Part shown: positions 54,553 through 61,695 of the stretch, one piece after another
Layout of the letters: each line of letters begins with the position of its first letter
Numbering within the stretch: position 1 is the stretch's first letter
Origin: Streptomyces fulvoviolaceus
GTDB lineage: Bacteria > Actinomycetota > Actinomycetes > Streptomycetales > Streptomycetaceae
Assembly: GCF_000718165.1 (NCBI RefSeq)
Contig: NZ_JOEY01000006.1
Location: forward strand, 177,802 to 241,801
Direction: 5' to 3'
DNA length: 64,000 nt
Translations under genes and position numbers: made by a program
Notes under the pieces: model-generated
The model's input: only the letters and a program-made list of their open reading frames with translations
What the model was told of the DNA's origin: nothing
The model's database searches: none

Positions 54553-55638
54553 ATGACCGCACGCTACTGCTCACTCGCGCAGCAGCCGGCCCCCGTCTTC
54601 ACACCGGGGCTGGCCGCCGAGCGGCTGAGTGCGCTCATCGGCGGAAGCCGGATGTGGGTCAACAGCACGGTGCTGCACTACTACTTCTTCGACGGCGACA
54701 CCGACGGGTCCGTCATTCCCGTACCGGGAACCGGGCAGTCCCGGCGGGTGTCGTGGGTCGGCGCCAAGGAGCAGCAGGACGTCGTGCGCGAGTGCTTCCA
54801 GGAGTGGCAGGACCTCGGCGTCGGCGTCTCGTTCGCCGAGGTCGGCGACCGCTCGGAGGCCGAACTGCGCATCGGGTTCCAGCTCGGCGACGGCTCCTGG
54901 TCGAACGTCGGCAAGGACGCCCTCCAAGTCGGCCTCAACGAACGCACGATGAACTTCGGCTGGGACCTGACCGTGCCCGGGGAGCGCGGGACGGCCCTGC
55001 ACGAGATCGGACACGCGCTCGGCATGCTGCACGAGCACCAGAGCCCGTTCGCCGGCATCCACTGGGACGACGAGGCCGTCTACACCGATCTGGCGGGTCC
55101 GCCGAACTTCTGGAGCCGGGACCGCACGTTCTTCAACATCCTGCGCAAGCTGGACCCGGACGAGGTCAACGGCTCCGTCTGGGACCCACAGTCGATCATG
55201 GAGTACCCCTTCTCGGCGGGGCTCATCCTGGAGCCGGAGCAGTTCCGCGCGGGCCTCAACCCGCCCGGCACGCTCTCCCCCGCCGACAAGGAGTTCGCCC
55301 TGCGCTGGTATCCGGCGACCGAGCGGCCCCGGCCGCCGATGCTGGTGCCCTTCCGCTCGGCACCGCTCGGCCTCGGGCCGGGCGAGCAGGCCGACTTCGT
55401 CGTCGAGCCGCCGGAGACCCGCGAGTACACCGTGGGCGCCTTCGGCGACAGCGACACCGTCGTCGTGGTCTTCGAGGAGCGGGACGGCGAGCCCCGCTAC
55501 CTCGCCGGCCAGGACGACGGAGGCTCCGCACGCAACGCCACGATCAAGGCCCGTCTCGTCAAGGGCCGCCGCTACTTCGTCCGTGTGCGCCTGTACTCCG
55601 CGTGGGGTTCGGGGGAAACCGCGGTCATGTGCTGGTGA
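54553..55638 (+). CDS. Matrixin/astacin-like zinc metalloprotease, cytoplasmic
   Basis: 361 residues. Zinc site HEIGHALGMLHE (His150, Glu151, His154, His160) and Met-turn SIMEYPF (Met216) place it in the metzincins. A ~110-residue N-terminal part resembles the start of an astacin/matrixin catalytic domain (RVSWVGAKEQQDVVRECFQE, QEWQDLGVGVSF), and a beta-rich C-terminal domain of ~100 residues follows (FVVEPPETREYTVGAFGD). No signal peptide, odd for this family, which is normally secreted. ATG 54553 was chosen; an upstream TTG would place the palindrome inside the coding region. Partner of the CHAT and S8 proteases by position. Confidence 0.75.
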   Translation: MTARYCSLAQQPAPVFTPGLAAERLSALIGGSRMWVNSTVLHYYFFDGDTDGSVIPVPGTGQSRRVSWVGAKEQQDVVRECFQEWQDLGVGVSFAEVGDRSEAELRIGFQLGDGSWSNVGKDALQVGLNERTMNFGWDLTVPGERGTALHEIGHALGMLHEHQSPFAGIHWDDEAVYTDLAGPPNFWSRDRTFFNILRKLDPDEVNGSVWDPQSIMEYPFSAGLILEPEQFRAGLNPPGTLSPADKEFALRWYPATERPRPPMLVPFRSAPLGLGPGEQADFVVEPPETREYTVGAFGDSDTVVVVFEERDGEPRYLAGQDDGGSARNATIKARLVKGRRYFVRVRLYSAWGSGETAVMCW

Positions 55639-55702
55639 CAGCATGTGCAGGTCGCACACGGACGAGGCTGGACCGCAGTCCGGCGCCGGGGGGAATGGCC
55701 GG

Positions 55703-55734
55703 CGCACGTCGCCTTCGGGGGAGGGAGACGTGCG
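55703..55734. terminator. Hairpin between convergent metalloprotease and sulfurtransferase genes
   Basis: CGCACGTC, 16-base loop, GACGTGCG. Lies 65 bp past the metalloprotease stop and 16 bp past the sulfurtransferase stop. Confidence 0.45.
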
Positions 55735-55749
55735 TCGGCCACACCGCGC

Positions 55750-56625
55750 TCACCGCTCCATGGGCAGCGCCGGGTCCTTCGACCACTCTTCCAGTGAGCC
55801 GTCGTAGAGCCGTACGTCCTCACAGCCGAGCAGGGTGAGGGCGAGCGCGGCGCCCGCGGCCGAGATGCCACCGCCGCAGTACAGGACGACCGGCGAGTCG
55901 GCGGTGTCGAGCACCGTGCCCACCTTGGCGGCGAGTTCGGGGCCGGGCAGGACACGGCCCTCGGAGTCCAGCAGCTCACGGCCGGGGAGGCTGACGCTGC
56001 CGGGGATGTGGCCGCGGCGGCTGTAGCGGGTGGGGGCGCTGCCGTCGTAGCCGCCGGTGGGCAGGGCGCAGACCAGGGTGCCGGGGCGTTCGCCGCTGCT
56101 GATGGCGGCGACCTCGTGGATGTCCGTCCAGAGGCCGGGGCGCGGGGCCGGGGTGACGGGCTCCACAGCCGGCGCCGGTTCGGTGTCCTCGCCTGAGGCG
56201 AGGGGGTGCCCGGCCGTCTCCCATGCTTGAAGGCCGCCGTCGAGGACGGCCGCCGGGACCGAGATCGCCCGGAGCATCCACCACAGCCGGGCGGCCCAGA
56301 TGCCGCCACCGTTGTCGTACACGACGACCGCTCCGCCCTCCCCCACGCCGAGGCGGACGAGCGCGGCGGCCAGGGCGTCGGGGGACGGCACGGCGAAGTG
56401 GTACGGCGCGTCGTGGTCCGAGAGGTCCCCGGTGAGGTCGGCGTGCCGGGAGCCGGGGATGTGCCGCGCGGCCCACTCGGCGCGGCCGCTCGCGGACCGG
56501 TAGTCGCCGTCGTGGCGGGGCGAGGGCAGCAGTGCGGTGGCGTCCAGGACGACCAGCCGGGGGTCGTCCAGACGCTCTGCGAGCCAGGTGTCGTCGACGA
56601 GGGGGCCGGGCAGCAGGGAGGTCAT
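55750..56625 (-). CDS. Two-domain rhodanese-type sulfurtransferase
   Basis: 291 residues of the tandem rhodanese family (thiosulfate or mercaptopyruvate sulfurtransferase). The N-terminal domain is inactive (VVYDNGGGIWAARLWWML, Asp where Cys would be); the C-terminal domain has the active loop VLYCGGGISAAGAAL. CGGGIS differs from the CRKGVT (thiosulfate) and CGSGVT (mercaptopyruvate) loops but is nearer the latter. It moves sulfane sulfur in the cytosol. Divergent from the thiamin-pyrimidine operon, whose leaders are Cys-rich; a link to sulfur supply is suggestive only. The ATG has a weak ribosome binding site. Confidence 0.85.
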   Translation of the reverse strand: MTSLLPGPLVDDTWLAERLDDPRLVVLDATALLPSPRHDGDYRSASGRAEWAARHIPGSRHADLTGDLSDHDAPYHFAVPSPDALAAALVRLGVGEGGAVVVYDNGGGIWAARLWWMLRAISVPAAVLDGGLQAWETAGHPLASGEDTEPAPAVEPVTPAPRPGLWTDIHEVAAISSGERPGTLVCALPTGGYDGSAPTRYSRRGHIPGSVSLPGRELLDSEGRVLPGPELAAKVGTVLDTADSPVVLYCGGGISAAGAALALTLLGCEDVRLYDGSLEEWSKDPALPMER

Positions 56626-56698
56626 GGCGGCCGATCGTACGCCCGCGAGCTGGGCGTCTTGCCCATCGAGCCAGGACGTCCCATATTCCGGACCGCGC

Positions 56699-56729
56699 TT
56701 GCACAGCATGCGGGACCTGCCGTTATGGT
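56699..56729 (+). promoter_or_regulatory. Promoter of the thiamin-pyrimidine uptake operon
   Basis: TTGCAC (56699-56704), 19 bp, TATGGT (56724-56729). Transcription would begin near 56736, directly before the first strand of the riboswitch closing stem, which supports the call. Confidence 0.5.
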
Positions 56730-56738
56730 TTCGGCCAT

Positions 56739-56854
56739 CTACGCGGGAGCCCCTCCCCGGCTGGGCTGAGAGGGCGTCTGGGATCCGTTCACCGAACGCG
56801 GTCCCCATGGGGACGCCGACCGCACGAAACGCGCTTCGGCGCCCCGCGTAGGAG
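56739..56854 (+). ncRNA. TPP-riboswitch-like RNA with altered pyrophosphate arm
   Basis: Closing stem CTACGCGGG (56739-56747) with CCCGCGTAG (56843-56851), 9 perfect pairs. Next a P3-like stem AGCCC/GGGCT (56748-56752, 56763-56767) leading into the conserved CTGAGA (56766-56771) that holds the aminopyrimidine in TPP aptamers, then an extension stem GGCGTC/GACGCC (56773-56778, 56812-56817) common in actinobacteria, and GACCGCACGAA. The canonical P4-P5 (CCTGAT...ATGCC) that binds pyrophosphate is absent; instead GCGC-TTCG-GCGC (56831-56842) forms a tetraloop hairpin. The 3' strand of the closing stem overlaps AGGAG (56850-56854), the ribosome binding site of the leader ORF, so control of translation is likely. 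Confidence 0.7.
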
Positions 56855-56859
56855 TTCAC

Positions 56860-56952
56860 GTGTCCGCAGCAGTCGAGATGAAGCCTCCGGCGATCAACGC
56901 CCCGGTGGCCGCCTCCTGTTGTTGTCGCACGTGCTGTCGCCGGTCCTGCTGA
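56860..56952 (+). CDS. Cys-rich 30-codon leader ORF
   Basis: GTG start five bases after AGGAG, 30 codons, TGA at 56950. The peptide begins MSAAVEMKPPAINAPV and ends AASCCCRTCCRRSC: six Cys and four Arg in the last eleven residues. High G/C third positions apply except for the runs of TGT, giving TGT-TGT-TGT and TGC-TGT codon clusters. Such clusters are what a ribosome-stalling leader needs to sense cysteine (or charged tRNA-Cys), as shown for Cys-attenuators in mycobacteria. It is under the riboswitch-like RNA and 89 bp before the first structural gene, so it could couple both signals to operon expression. A small metal-binding protein is the alternative. Confidence 0.6.
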   Translation: MSAAVEMKPPAINAPVAASCCCRTCCRRSC

Positions 56953-57041
56953 CCGCACCCCTCCCCCGCCTTCTTTCCTCAGGGCCACCACGCCTGCGCG
57001 TGCCGTGATCCACCCCCTTCTGCCGTTTTCGGAGTACCCCC

Positions 57042-57962
57042 ATGCCACACATCCGGGTCATGCTCGACTATTTCCATCCCTGGCCCAATTCCGCCGGTTT
57101 CTACGTCGGCCGCTCCCGCCGCTGGTTCGACGAGGCCGGCCTGGACGTCGAGCTGGTCGTGCAGGACCCCGGACGCGGCGACACGCTGGAGTACCTGGCC
57201 CGGGGCGAGGTCGACTTCGGCATCTTCCCGCCCAATCGGCTGCTGGCCCGCCGGGCCGGGCAGGGCCAGCCGCTGATCGCGGTCGCGGCCGTCAACCACC
57301 GGGGCCTGGAGGCGATCCAGACCACGACGTCCACCGGCATCACCCGGCCCCGTGACCTCGCGGGCCGCCGGATCGCCCTGAACCCGACCCCGCGGGGCCT
57401 CGCGATGGTCCGCCACCTGGTCGCGGCCGACGGGGGCGACCCGGACGCCGTGATCACCGTGGACGCGGGCAGCCGCGAGCTGACCGTGGACGACATCGAG
57501 TCGGGCGAGGCGGACGCCACCTTCGGAAACTACTGGTCCTGGGACGCGCTGCGCGGCGATCTGCCCGAGGAGCGGCGGGTGACCTGGCCGGTCGACGAGA
57601 TCGGCGCGCCCCGCTATCACAGCTACCTGCTCGGCACGAGCGAGCGGCTGCTGGACCAACAGCCTTCTCTCGTACGGGACTTCCTGGCCGTCACGGCCCG
57701 CGGCTACGCGTCCGCCGCCGAGGAGCCCGAGCGCACCCTGGAGTCGCTGGAGCGCGTGATCCCGTACTTCCCGCGCCCGCTGATCGCCCGCTCCCTGGGC
57801 CTGATCGCCCCCACCTGGACGGACGAGCACGGCCGCTGGGGTGTGATCGACGACAGCCGGATGGGCCCGTACGCGCAGTGGCTCGCGGAGAACGGCGCCA
57901 TCGCGCACGACCGGGAGTGGGACCGGTCCTTCACCAACGGCCTGCTGGACGTGGCCGCGTGA
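57042..57962 (+). CDS. THI5/NMT1-like substrate-binding-fold protein without signal peptide
   Basis: 306 residues of the THI5 fold: RVMLDYFHPWPNSAGFYVGR, RWFDEAGLDVELVVQDPGRG, YLARGEVDFGIFPPNRLLAR, TRPRDLAGRRIALNPTPRGL, EADATFGNYWSW. No signal peptide or lipobox, so it would stay in the cytosol. It lacks the CCCFC motif of yeast Thi5, so suicidal pyrimidine synthesis is unlikely; binding or delivery of an aminopyrimidine, or an undescribed catalytic job, is open. GGAG precedes the ATG. First structural gene of the operon; its stop overlaps the second leader ORF. Confidence 0.7.
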   Translation: MPHIRVMLDYFHPWPNSAGFYVGRSRRWFDEAGLDVELVVQDPGRGDTLEYLARGEVDFGIFPPNRLLARRAGQGQPLIAVAAVNHRGLEAIQTTTSTGITRPRDLAGRRIALNPTPRGLAMVRHLVAADGGDPDAVITVDAGSRELTVDDIESGEADATFGNYWSWDALRGDLPEERRVTWPVDEIGAPRYHSYLLGTSERLLDQQPSLVRDFLAVTARGYASAAEEPERTLESLERVIPYFPRPLIARSLGLIAPTWTDEHGRWGVIDDSRMGPYAQWLAENGAIAHDREWDRSFTNGLLDVAA

Positions 57963-58027
57963 CCTTCCTGACCCGGCGGCTGGCCGTCGACTTCAAGCGG
58001 GTGGACAGCGCGCTCTGTCGGCGGTGA
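57959..58027 (+). CDS. 22-codon Arg/Cys leader ORF
   Basis: GTG overlapping the stop of the THI5-like gene (GTGA), TGA at 58025. The peptide contains LTRRLAVDFKRVDSALCRR, matching the form of short actinobacterial leader peptides (...LTRRxxVDLxRVxSALCR...) found before sulfur and amino acid genes (recalled). It ends 44 bp before the lipoprotein start and may tune expression of the transporter part of the operon. Confidence 0.55.
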   Translation: MTFLTRRLAVDFKRVDSALCRR

Positions 58028-58071
58028 CCGCTCCTCGCCGCCGAACTCCCCTCCGTACGAAGGACCCTGTC

Positions 58072-59103
58072 ATGAACCGCCGCACGCTCCTGTCCGCGAT
58101 AGCCGCGACGTCCCTGCTCGCCGTCACCACCGGCTGCTCCGCCGACTCCTCGGCCGCCGCGCAGGACGGCACGACCACCGTGACCCTCGCCCTGGACTGG
58201 ACGCCCAACACCAACCACACGGGCATCTACGTCGCCCAGGCCAAGGGCTGGTTCAAGGACGCCGGGATCAACCTGAAGATCGTGCCCTACGGTTCGACCG
58301 CGCCAGAGACGCTGATCGCCAACCACAAGGCCGACTTCGGCATCTCGTACCAGGAGGGCATCACCACCGCTCGGGCCGCGGGCCAGGACATCACCTCCGT
58401 CTACGCGGTCACTCAGAAGACGAACGTGACCGTCGCCGTGCGCGCCGACCGCGACGACATCACCTCGCCGAAGGACCTGGACGGCGAGACGTACGCCGGT
58501 TTCGGGGCGCCTTACGAGAAGCCGCTGCTGCAGAAGGTGATCCAGAACGCGGGTGGCGAGGGCGACTTCAAGCAGGTCACCCTCAACACCTCGGCGTACG
58601 CGGCGCTTTACGCGGGCAAGGCGGACTTCGCGATGCCGATGCCGACGTGGGAGGGGCTGGAGGCGGAGCTGAGCGGCAAGCCGCTGAAGAACTTCCAGCT
58701 GTCCGACTACGGCTTCCCGGCGATCTACTCGACGCTGGTCGCCTCCTCCGACCAGTTCCTGAAGAAGAACCCGGCACTCGCGAGGAAGTTCCTCGCGGCG
58801 GTCGACAAGGGCTACCGGTACGCCGCCGACAACCCGGACAAGGCCGCCGACCTGCTGATCTCCGAGAACAAGAGCGTGCTCACCAACACCGAGCTGGTGA
58901 CGAAGAGCGAGGAGCTGCTGGCGAAGGAGTACTACAAGGGCGCCGACGGCACGATCGGCACGCAGACCGCCGAGCGCTGGCAGGCCTTCGCGGACTTCGA
59001 GTACAAGGCCGGGCTGCTCGTCGACGCGAACGGGAAGAAGCTGACGAAGGCCCCGGACGCCGCGGAGTTCTTCACCAACGACTACCTTCCGGACACCAAG
59101 TGA
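58072..59103 (+). CDS. ThiY-like aminopyrimidine-binding lipoprotein
   Basis: 343 residues. Lipoprotein signal MNRRTLLSAIAATSLLAVTT ending GC (Cys22), then the THI5/ThiY fold: TTVTLALDWTPNTNHTGIYV, AKGWFKDAGINLKIVPYGST, ADFGISYQEGITTARAAGQD, FAMPMPTWEGLEAE, LVASSDQFLKKNPALARKFL. ThiY binds N-formyl-4-amino-5-aminomethyl-2-methylpyrimidine, a thiamin breakdown product. LDWTPNTNHTG is the pyrimidine-site signature. AAGGA precedes the ATG. With the next two genes it forms ThiXYZ. Confidence 0.8.
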   Translation: MNRRTLLSAIAATSLLAVTTGCSADSSAAAQDGTTTVTLALDWTPNTNHTGIYVAQAKGWFKDAGINLKIVPYGSTAPETLIANHKADFGISYQEGITTARAAGQDITSVYAVTQKTNVTVAVRADRDDITSPKDLDGETYAGFGAPYEKPLLQKVIQNAGGEGDFKQVTLNTSAYAALYAGKADFAMPMPTWEGLEAELSGKPLKNFQLSDYGFPAIYSTLVASSDQFLKKNPALARKFLAAVDKGYRYAADNPDKAADLLISENKSVLTNTELVTKSEELLAKEYYKGADGTIGTQTAERWQAFADFEYKAGLLVDANGKKLTKAPDAAEFFTNDYLPDTK

Positions 59104-59861
59104 GGTCGGTGGTGCGGTCGTTGTGGCCGCCCCTGCTGGTGCTCGCGGTCGTGATCGGCGGCTGGCAGCTGTACGTCACCGCTGCGGGCGTGGATCCGAC
59201 GACCCTGCCCTCGCCCGCACGGGTCGTGGAGCAGGGCTGGGCGAACCGTGCGGAGTTGTGGGCGCAGACGCTGCCGACGCTCCAGGAGACGCTGCTCGGT
59301 TTCGCGCTGTCCTTCTCGGCGGCCTGGCTGGTCGCCGTCCTGCTGGACTTCTCGTCGGCGGCCCGGCGCGGCCTGTACCCACTGCTGGTGGCCTCGCAGA
59401 CCATCCCGATCGTCGCCGTGGCGCCGCTGCTGATCATCTGGTTCGGCTTCGGGCTGCTGCCGAAGATGCTGGTGGTGACGCTGACGACGTTCTTCCCGCT
59501 GGCGGCGAACCTGGCCGCCGGTTTCGCCGCGACCGACCGCGAGGCGATGCGGCTGCTGCGTTCGCTCGGCGCGGGCCGGTGGCGGGCGTTCCGGCTGGTC
59601 CGGGTGCCGAGTGCGATGCCGTACTTCTTCGCGGGCCTTCGGGTGAGCATCACGTACGCCGTCGTCGGTGCCGTCTTCGCCGAGTACGCGGGCGCCGAGG
59701 CGGGCCTCGGGATCTATATGCAGGCACAGAAGAGCGCGTTCCGTACGGACCTGGTGTTCGCGGCGGTGGCGGTGACGGCCGCGCTGAGCATCGCGCTGTT
59801 CGGGGCGACGTATCTGTTGCAGCGGCTGGTGCTGCCGTGGGAGCGGGAGGTCAAGAAGTGA
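59100..59861 (+). CDS. ThiX-like ABC permease
   Basis: 253 residues with six membrane helices of the SsuC/TauC/ThiX class: LLVLAVVIGGWQLYV, TLPSPARVVEQGW, ETLLGFALSFSAAWLVAVLL, the EAA loop REAMRLLRSLGAGRWRAFRL VRVPSAMPYFFAGLR-type segment and VFAEYAGAEAGLGIYM. Channel for the ThiY ligand. GTG start overlaps the previous stop (GTGA). Confidence 0.8.
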   Translation: MRSVVRSLWPPLLVLAVVIGGWQLYVTAAGVDPTTLPSPARVVEQGWANRAELWAQTLPTLQETLLGFALSFSAAWLVAVLLDFSSAARRGLYPLLVASQTIPIVAVAPLLIIWFGFGLLPKMLVVTLTTFFPLAANLAAGFAATDREAMRLLRSLGAGRWRAFRLVRVPSAMPYFFAGLRVSITYAVVGAVFAEYAGAEAGLGIYMQAQKSAFRTDLVFAAVAVTAALSIALFGATYLLQRLVLPWEREVKK

Positions 59862-60619
59862 GCAGTCTGCGCATGGAGGGGGTCAGGAAGTCCTTCGGTC
59901 CTCTGGAGGTCCTGCGGGATCTCGAACTCTCCGTCGAGCCGGGCGAGTTCGCCGCCGTGATCGGGCCGAGCGGCAGCGGCAAGAGCACGCTGTTCAATCT
60001 GGTCTCCGGGCTCGACCTGCCCACGGCCGGCCAGGTGCTGGTGGAGGGCGAGCCGGCCGGGGTGGAGTCCGGCAAGGTCGCGTACATGCCGCAGAAGGAC
60101 CTGCTGTTCCCGTGGCGGACCGTGCTGGACAACACGGCGCTGGGGCTGGAGGCGCAGGGGGTGCGGAAGAAAGAGGCGCGGCGCCGCGCGGACGCCCTGT
60201 TCGCGGATTTCGGGCTCGACGGCTTCCAGAAGGCGTATCCCTCGCAGCTCAGCGGCGGTATGCGGCAGCGGGCCGCGCTGTTGCGCACGGTCGTGCTGGA
60301 GCGGCCGGTGCTGCTCCTCGACGAGCCGTTCGGCGCGCTCGACTCGCTGACCCGGACCGACATGCAGCTGTGGCTGGCCGGGATGTGGCAGCGACACCGC
60401 TGGACGGTCGTGCTGGTCACCCACGACATCCGCGAGGCAGTGCTGCTCGCGGACACGGTGCACGTCCTCTCGCCCCGCCCCGCCACGGTGGTCGAGCGGG
60501 TCGAGGTGCCGCTCGGGAGGCCGCGCCGCGCGGAGGACTTCACCGCACCCGAGTTCGCGGCGACCGAGCGCCGGATCCTGGACGCCCTTCGTGGCACAAC
60601 GGCGGCGAGGACTCCGTGA
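59858..60619 (+). CDS. ThiZ-like ABC ATPase
   Basis: 253 residues, SsuB/TauB/ThiZ class: Walker A GPSGSGKSTLF, Q-loop MPQKDLLFPWRTV, signature LSGGMRQRAAL, Walker B VLLLDEPFGALD, switch VTHDIREAVLLAD. Powers pyrimidine uptake with ThiX and ThiY. GTG start overlaps the permease stop (GTGA) and its own stop overlaps the next gene. Confidence 0.85.
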   Translation: MSSLRMEGVRKSFGPLEVLRDLELSVEPGEFAAVIGPSGSGKSTLFNLVSGLDLPTAGQVLVEGEPAGVESGKVAYMPQKDLLFPWRTVLDNTALGLEAQGVRKKEARRRADALFADFGLDGFQKAYPSQLSGGMRQRAALLRTVVLERPVLLLDEPFGALDSLTRTDMQLWLAGMWQRHRWTVVLVTHDIREAVLLADTVHVLSPRPATVVERVEVPLGRPRRAEDFTAPEFAATERRILDALRGTTAARTP

Positions 60620-61695
60620 GTTCACATCTGGCGCACGGTCTGGGCACCGAGCCGGTCGAGCCCGACTGGGCGCCGCTGACGGACGACGAGGTGACGGGCG
60701 TCGTCGGCCCGGCGCGGGTGGTGTGGCGCAGCCCGCGCCCCTTGTCGGCGGCGGCCGTCGTGGAGCGGGACGGGCGGCGCCTGTTCGTGAAGCGGCACCA
60801 TGTCACCGTACGAACGCCCGAAGGGCTCGCGGAGGAGCACGTGTTCCTGCGTCATCTGCGGCTGCACGGGGCGCCGGTGGTGGAGGTGCTGGATCTGGTG
60901 GCGCGCGGCGAGTGGACGTACGAGGTGCACTCGACCGGGGCCGGTACGGACCTGTACCGGGACGCGCTGTCCTGGTCCCCGTTCCACTCCCCCGACCATG
61001 CGCGGGCGGCGGGCGCGGCACTGGCCCGGCTGCACCTGGCGGCGGAGGGCTTCGAGGCACCGCGACGCCAAGTGCAGCCGCTCGTCGCGTCGTTCACGGT
61101 GTTCGCCTCGGACGACCCGGTGGCGGCGCTGGAGCGGTACGTGGCCGAACGGCCCGAACTCGCGGCGGCGCTCGGGGACTTCCCTTGGCGCGAGGACACG
61201 GAGCGCGCCCTGATGCCCCTGCACCGGCGACTGGCTCCCCACCTCCCCGGCCTCGCCCCGCTGTGGACCCACAACGACTGGCACGCCTCCAACCTCCTGT
61301 GGGACACCGACGGCGAGGTCTCCACCGTCCTGGACTTCGGCATGAGCGACCGCACGACCGCCGTCCACGACCTGGCCACCGCGATCGAACGCAACGCGGT
61401 CCAGTGGCTGCGGCCCGGCTACCCGGTGCGCGACGCGGACGCCGTGGCGCTGCTCGACGGCTACGAGGCCGTACGACCGCTCAGCGCGGTAGAGTCGGCT
61501 GCACTGCCCGAGCTTCTCCCCCTGGTTCACGCGGAGTTCGCGCTGTCCGAGCTGAGCTACTTCCACGGCGTGACGCGGTCGACGGACAACGCCCGCCTGG
61601 CGTACGCCTATTACGTCGACCACGCGGAGTGGTTCACCGGGGAGAACGGGCAGCGTCTGCTGGACCTGCTGCGGCGGCGGGTGCCGGCATGCTGA
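60616..61695 (+). CDS. APH-family phosphotransferase in the thi operon
   Basis: 359 residues of the aminoglycoside/homoserine/thiamin kinase fold. ATP Lys in LFVKRHHV, catalytic loop THNDWHASNLLW, metal-binding VLDFGMSDRT (DFG). E. coli thiamin kinase belongs to this superfamily, so phosphorylation of an imported pyrimidine or of thiamin is a reasonable inference. GTG 60616 overlaps the ATPase stop (GTGA), so it is translated with the transporter. A homoserine- or choline-like substrate remains possible. Confidence 0.75.
   Translation: MSSHLAHGLGTEPVEPDWAPLTDDEVTGVVGPARVVWRSPRPLSAAAVVERDGRRLFVKRHHVTVRTPEGLAEEHVFLRHLRLHGAPVVEVLDLVARGEWTYEVHSTGAGTDLYRDALSWSPFHSPDHARAAGAALARLHLAAEGFEAPRRQVQPLVASFTVFASDDPVAALERYVAERPELAAALGDFPWREDTERALMPLHRRLAPHLPGLAPLWTHNDWHASNLLWDTDGEVSTVLDFGMSDRTTAVHDLATAIERNAVQWLRPGYPVRDADAVALLDGYEAVRPLSAVESAALPELLPLVHAEFALSELSYFHGVTRSTDNARLAYAYYVDHAEWFTGENGQRLLDLLRRRVPAC

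Noticed and set aside
52652..55638. Gasdermin or pore-forming partner for the proteases
   Set aside because: I looked for a small hydrophobic or gasdermin-like gene within the island and found none.
56739..56854. Canonical TPP riboswitch
   Set aside because: The pyrophosphate-binding arm is not present, so I report it as a variant rather than a standard TPP switch.
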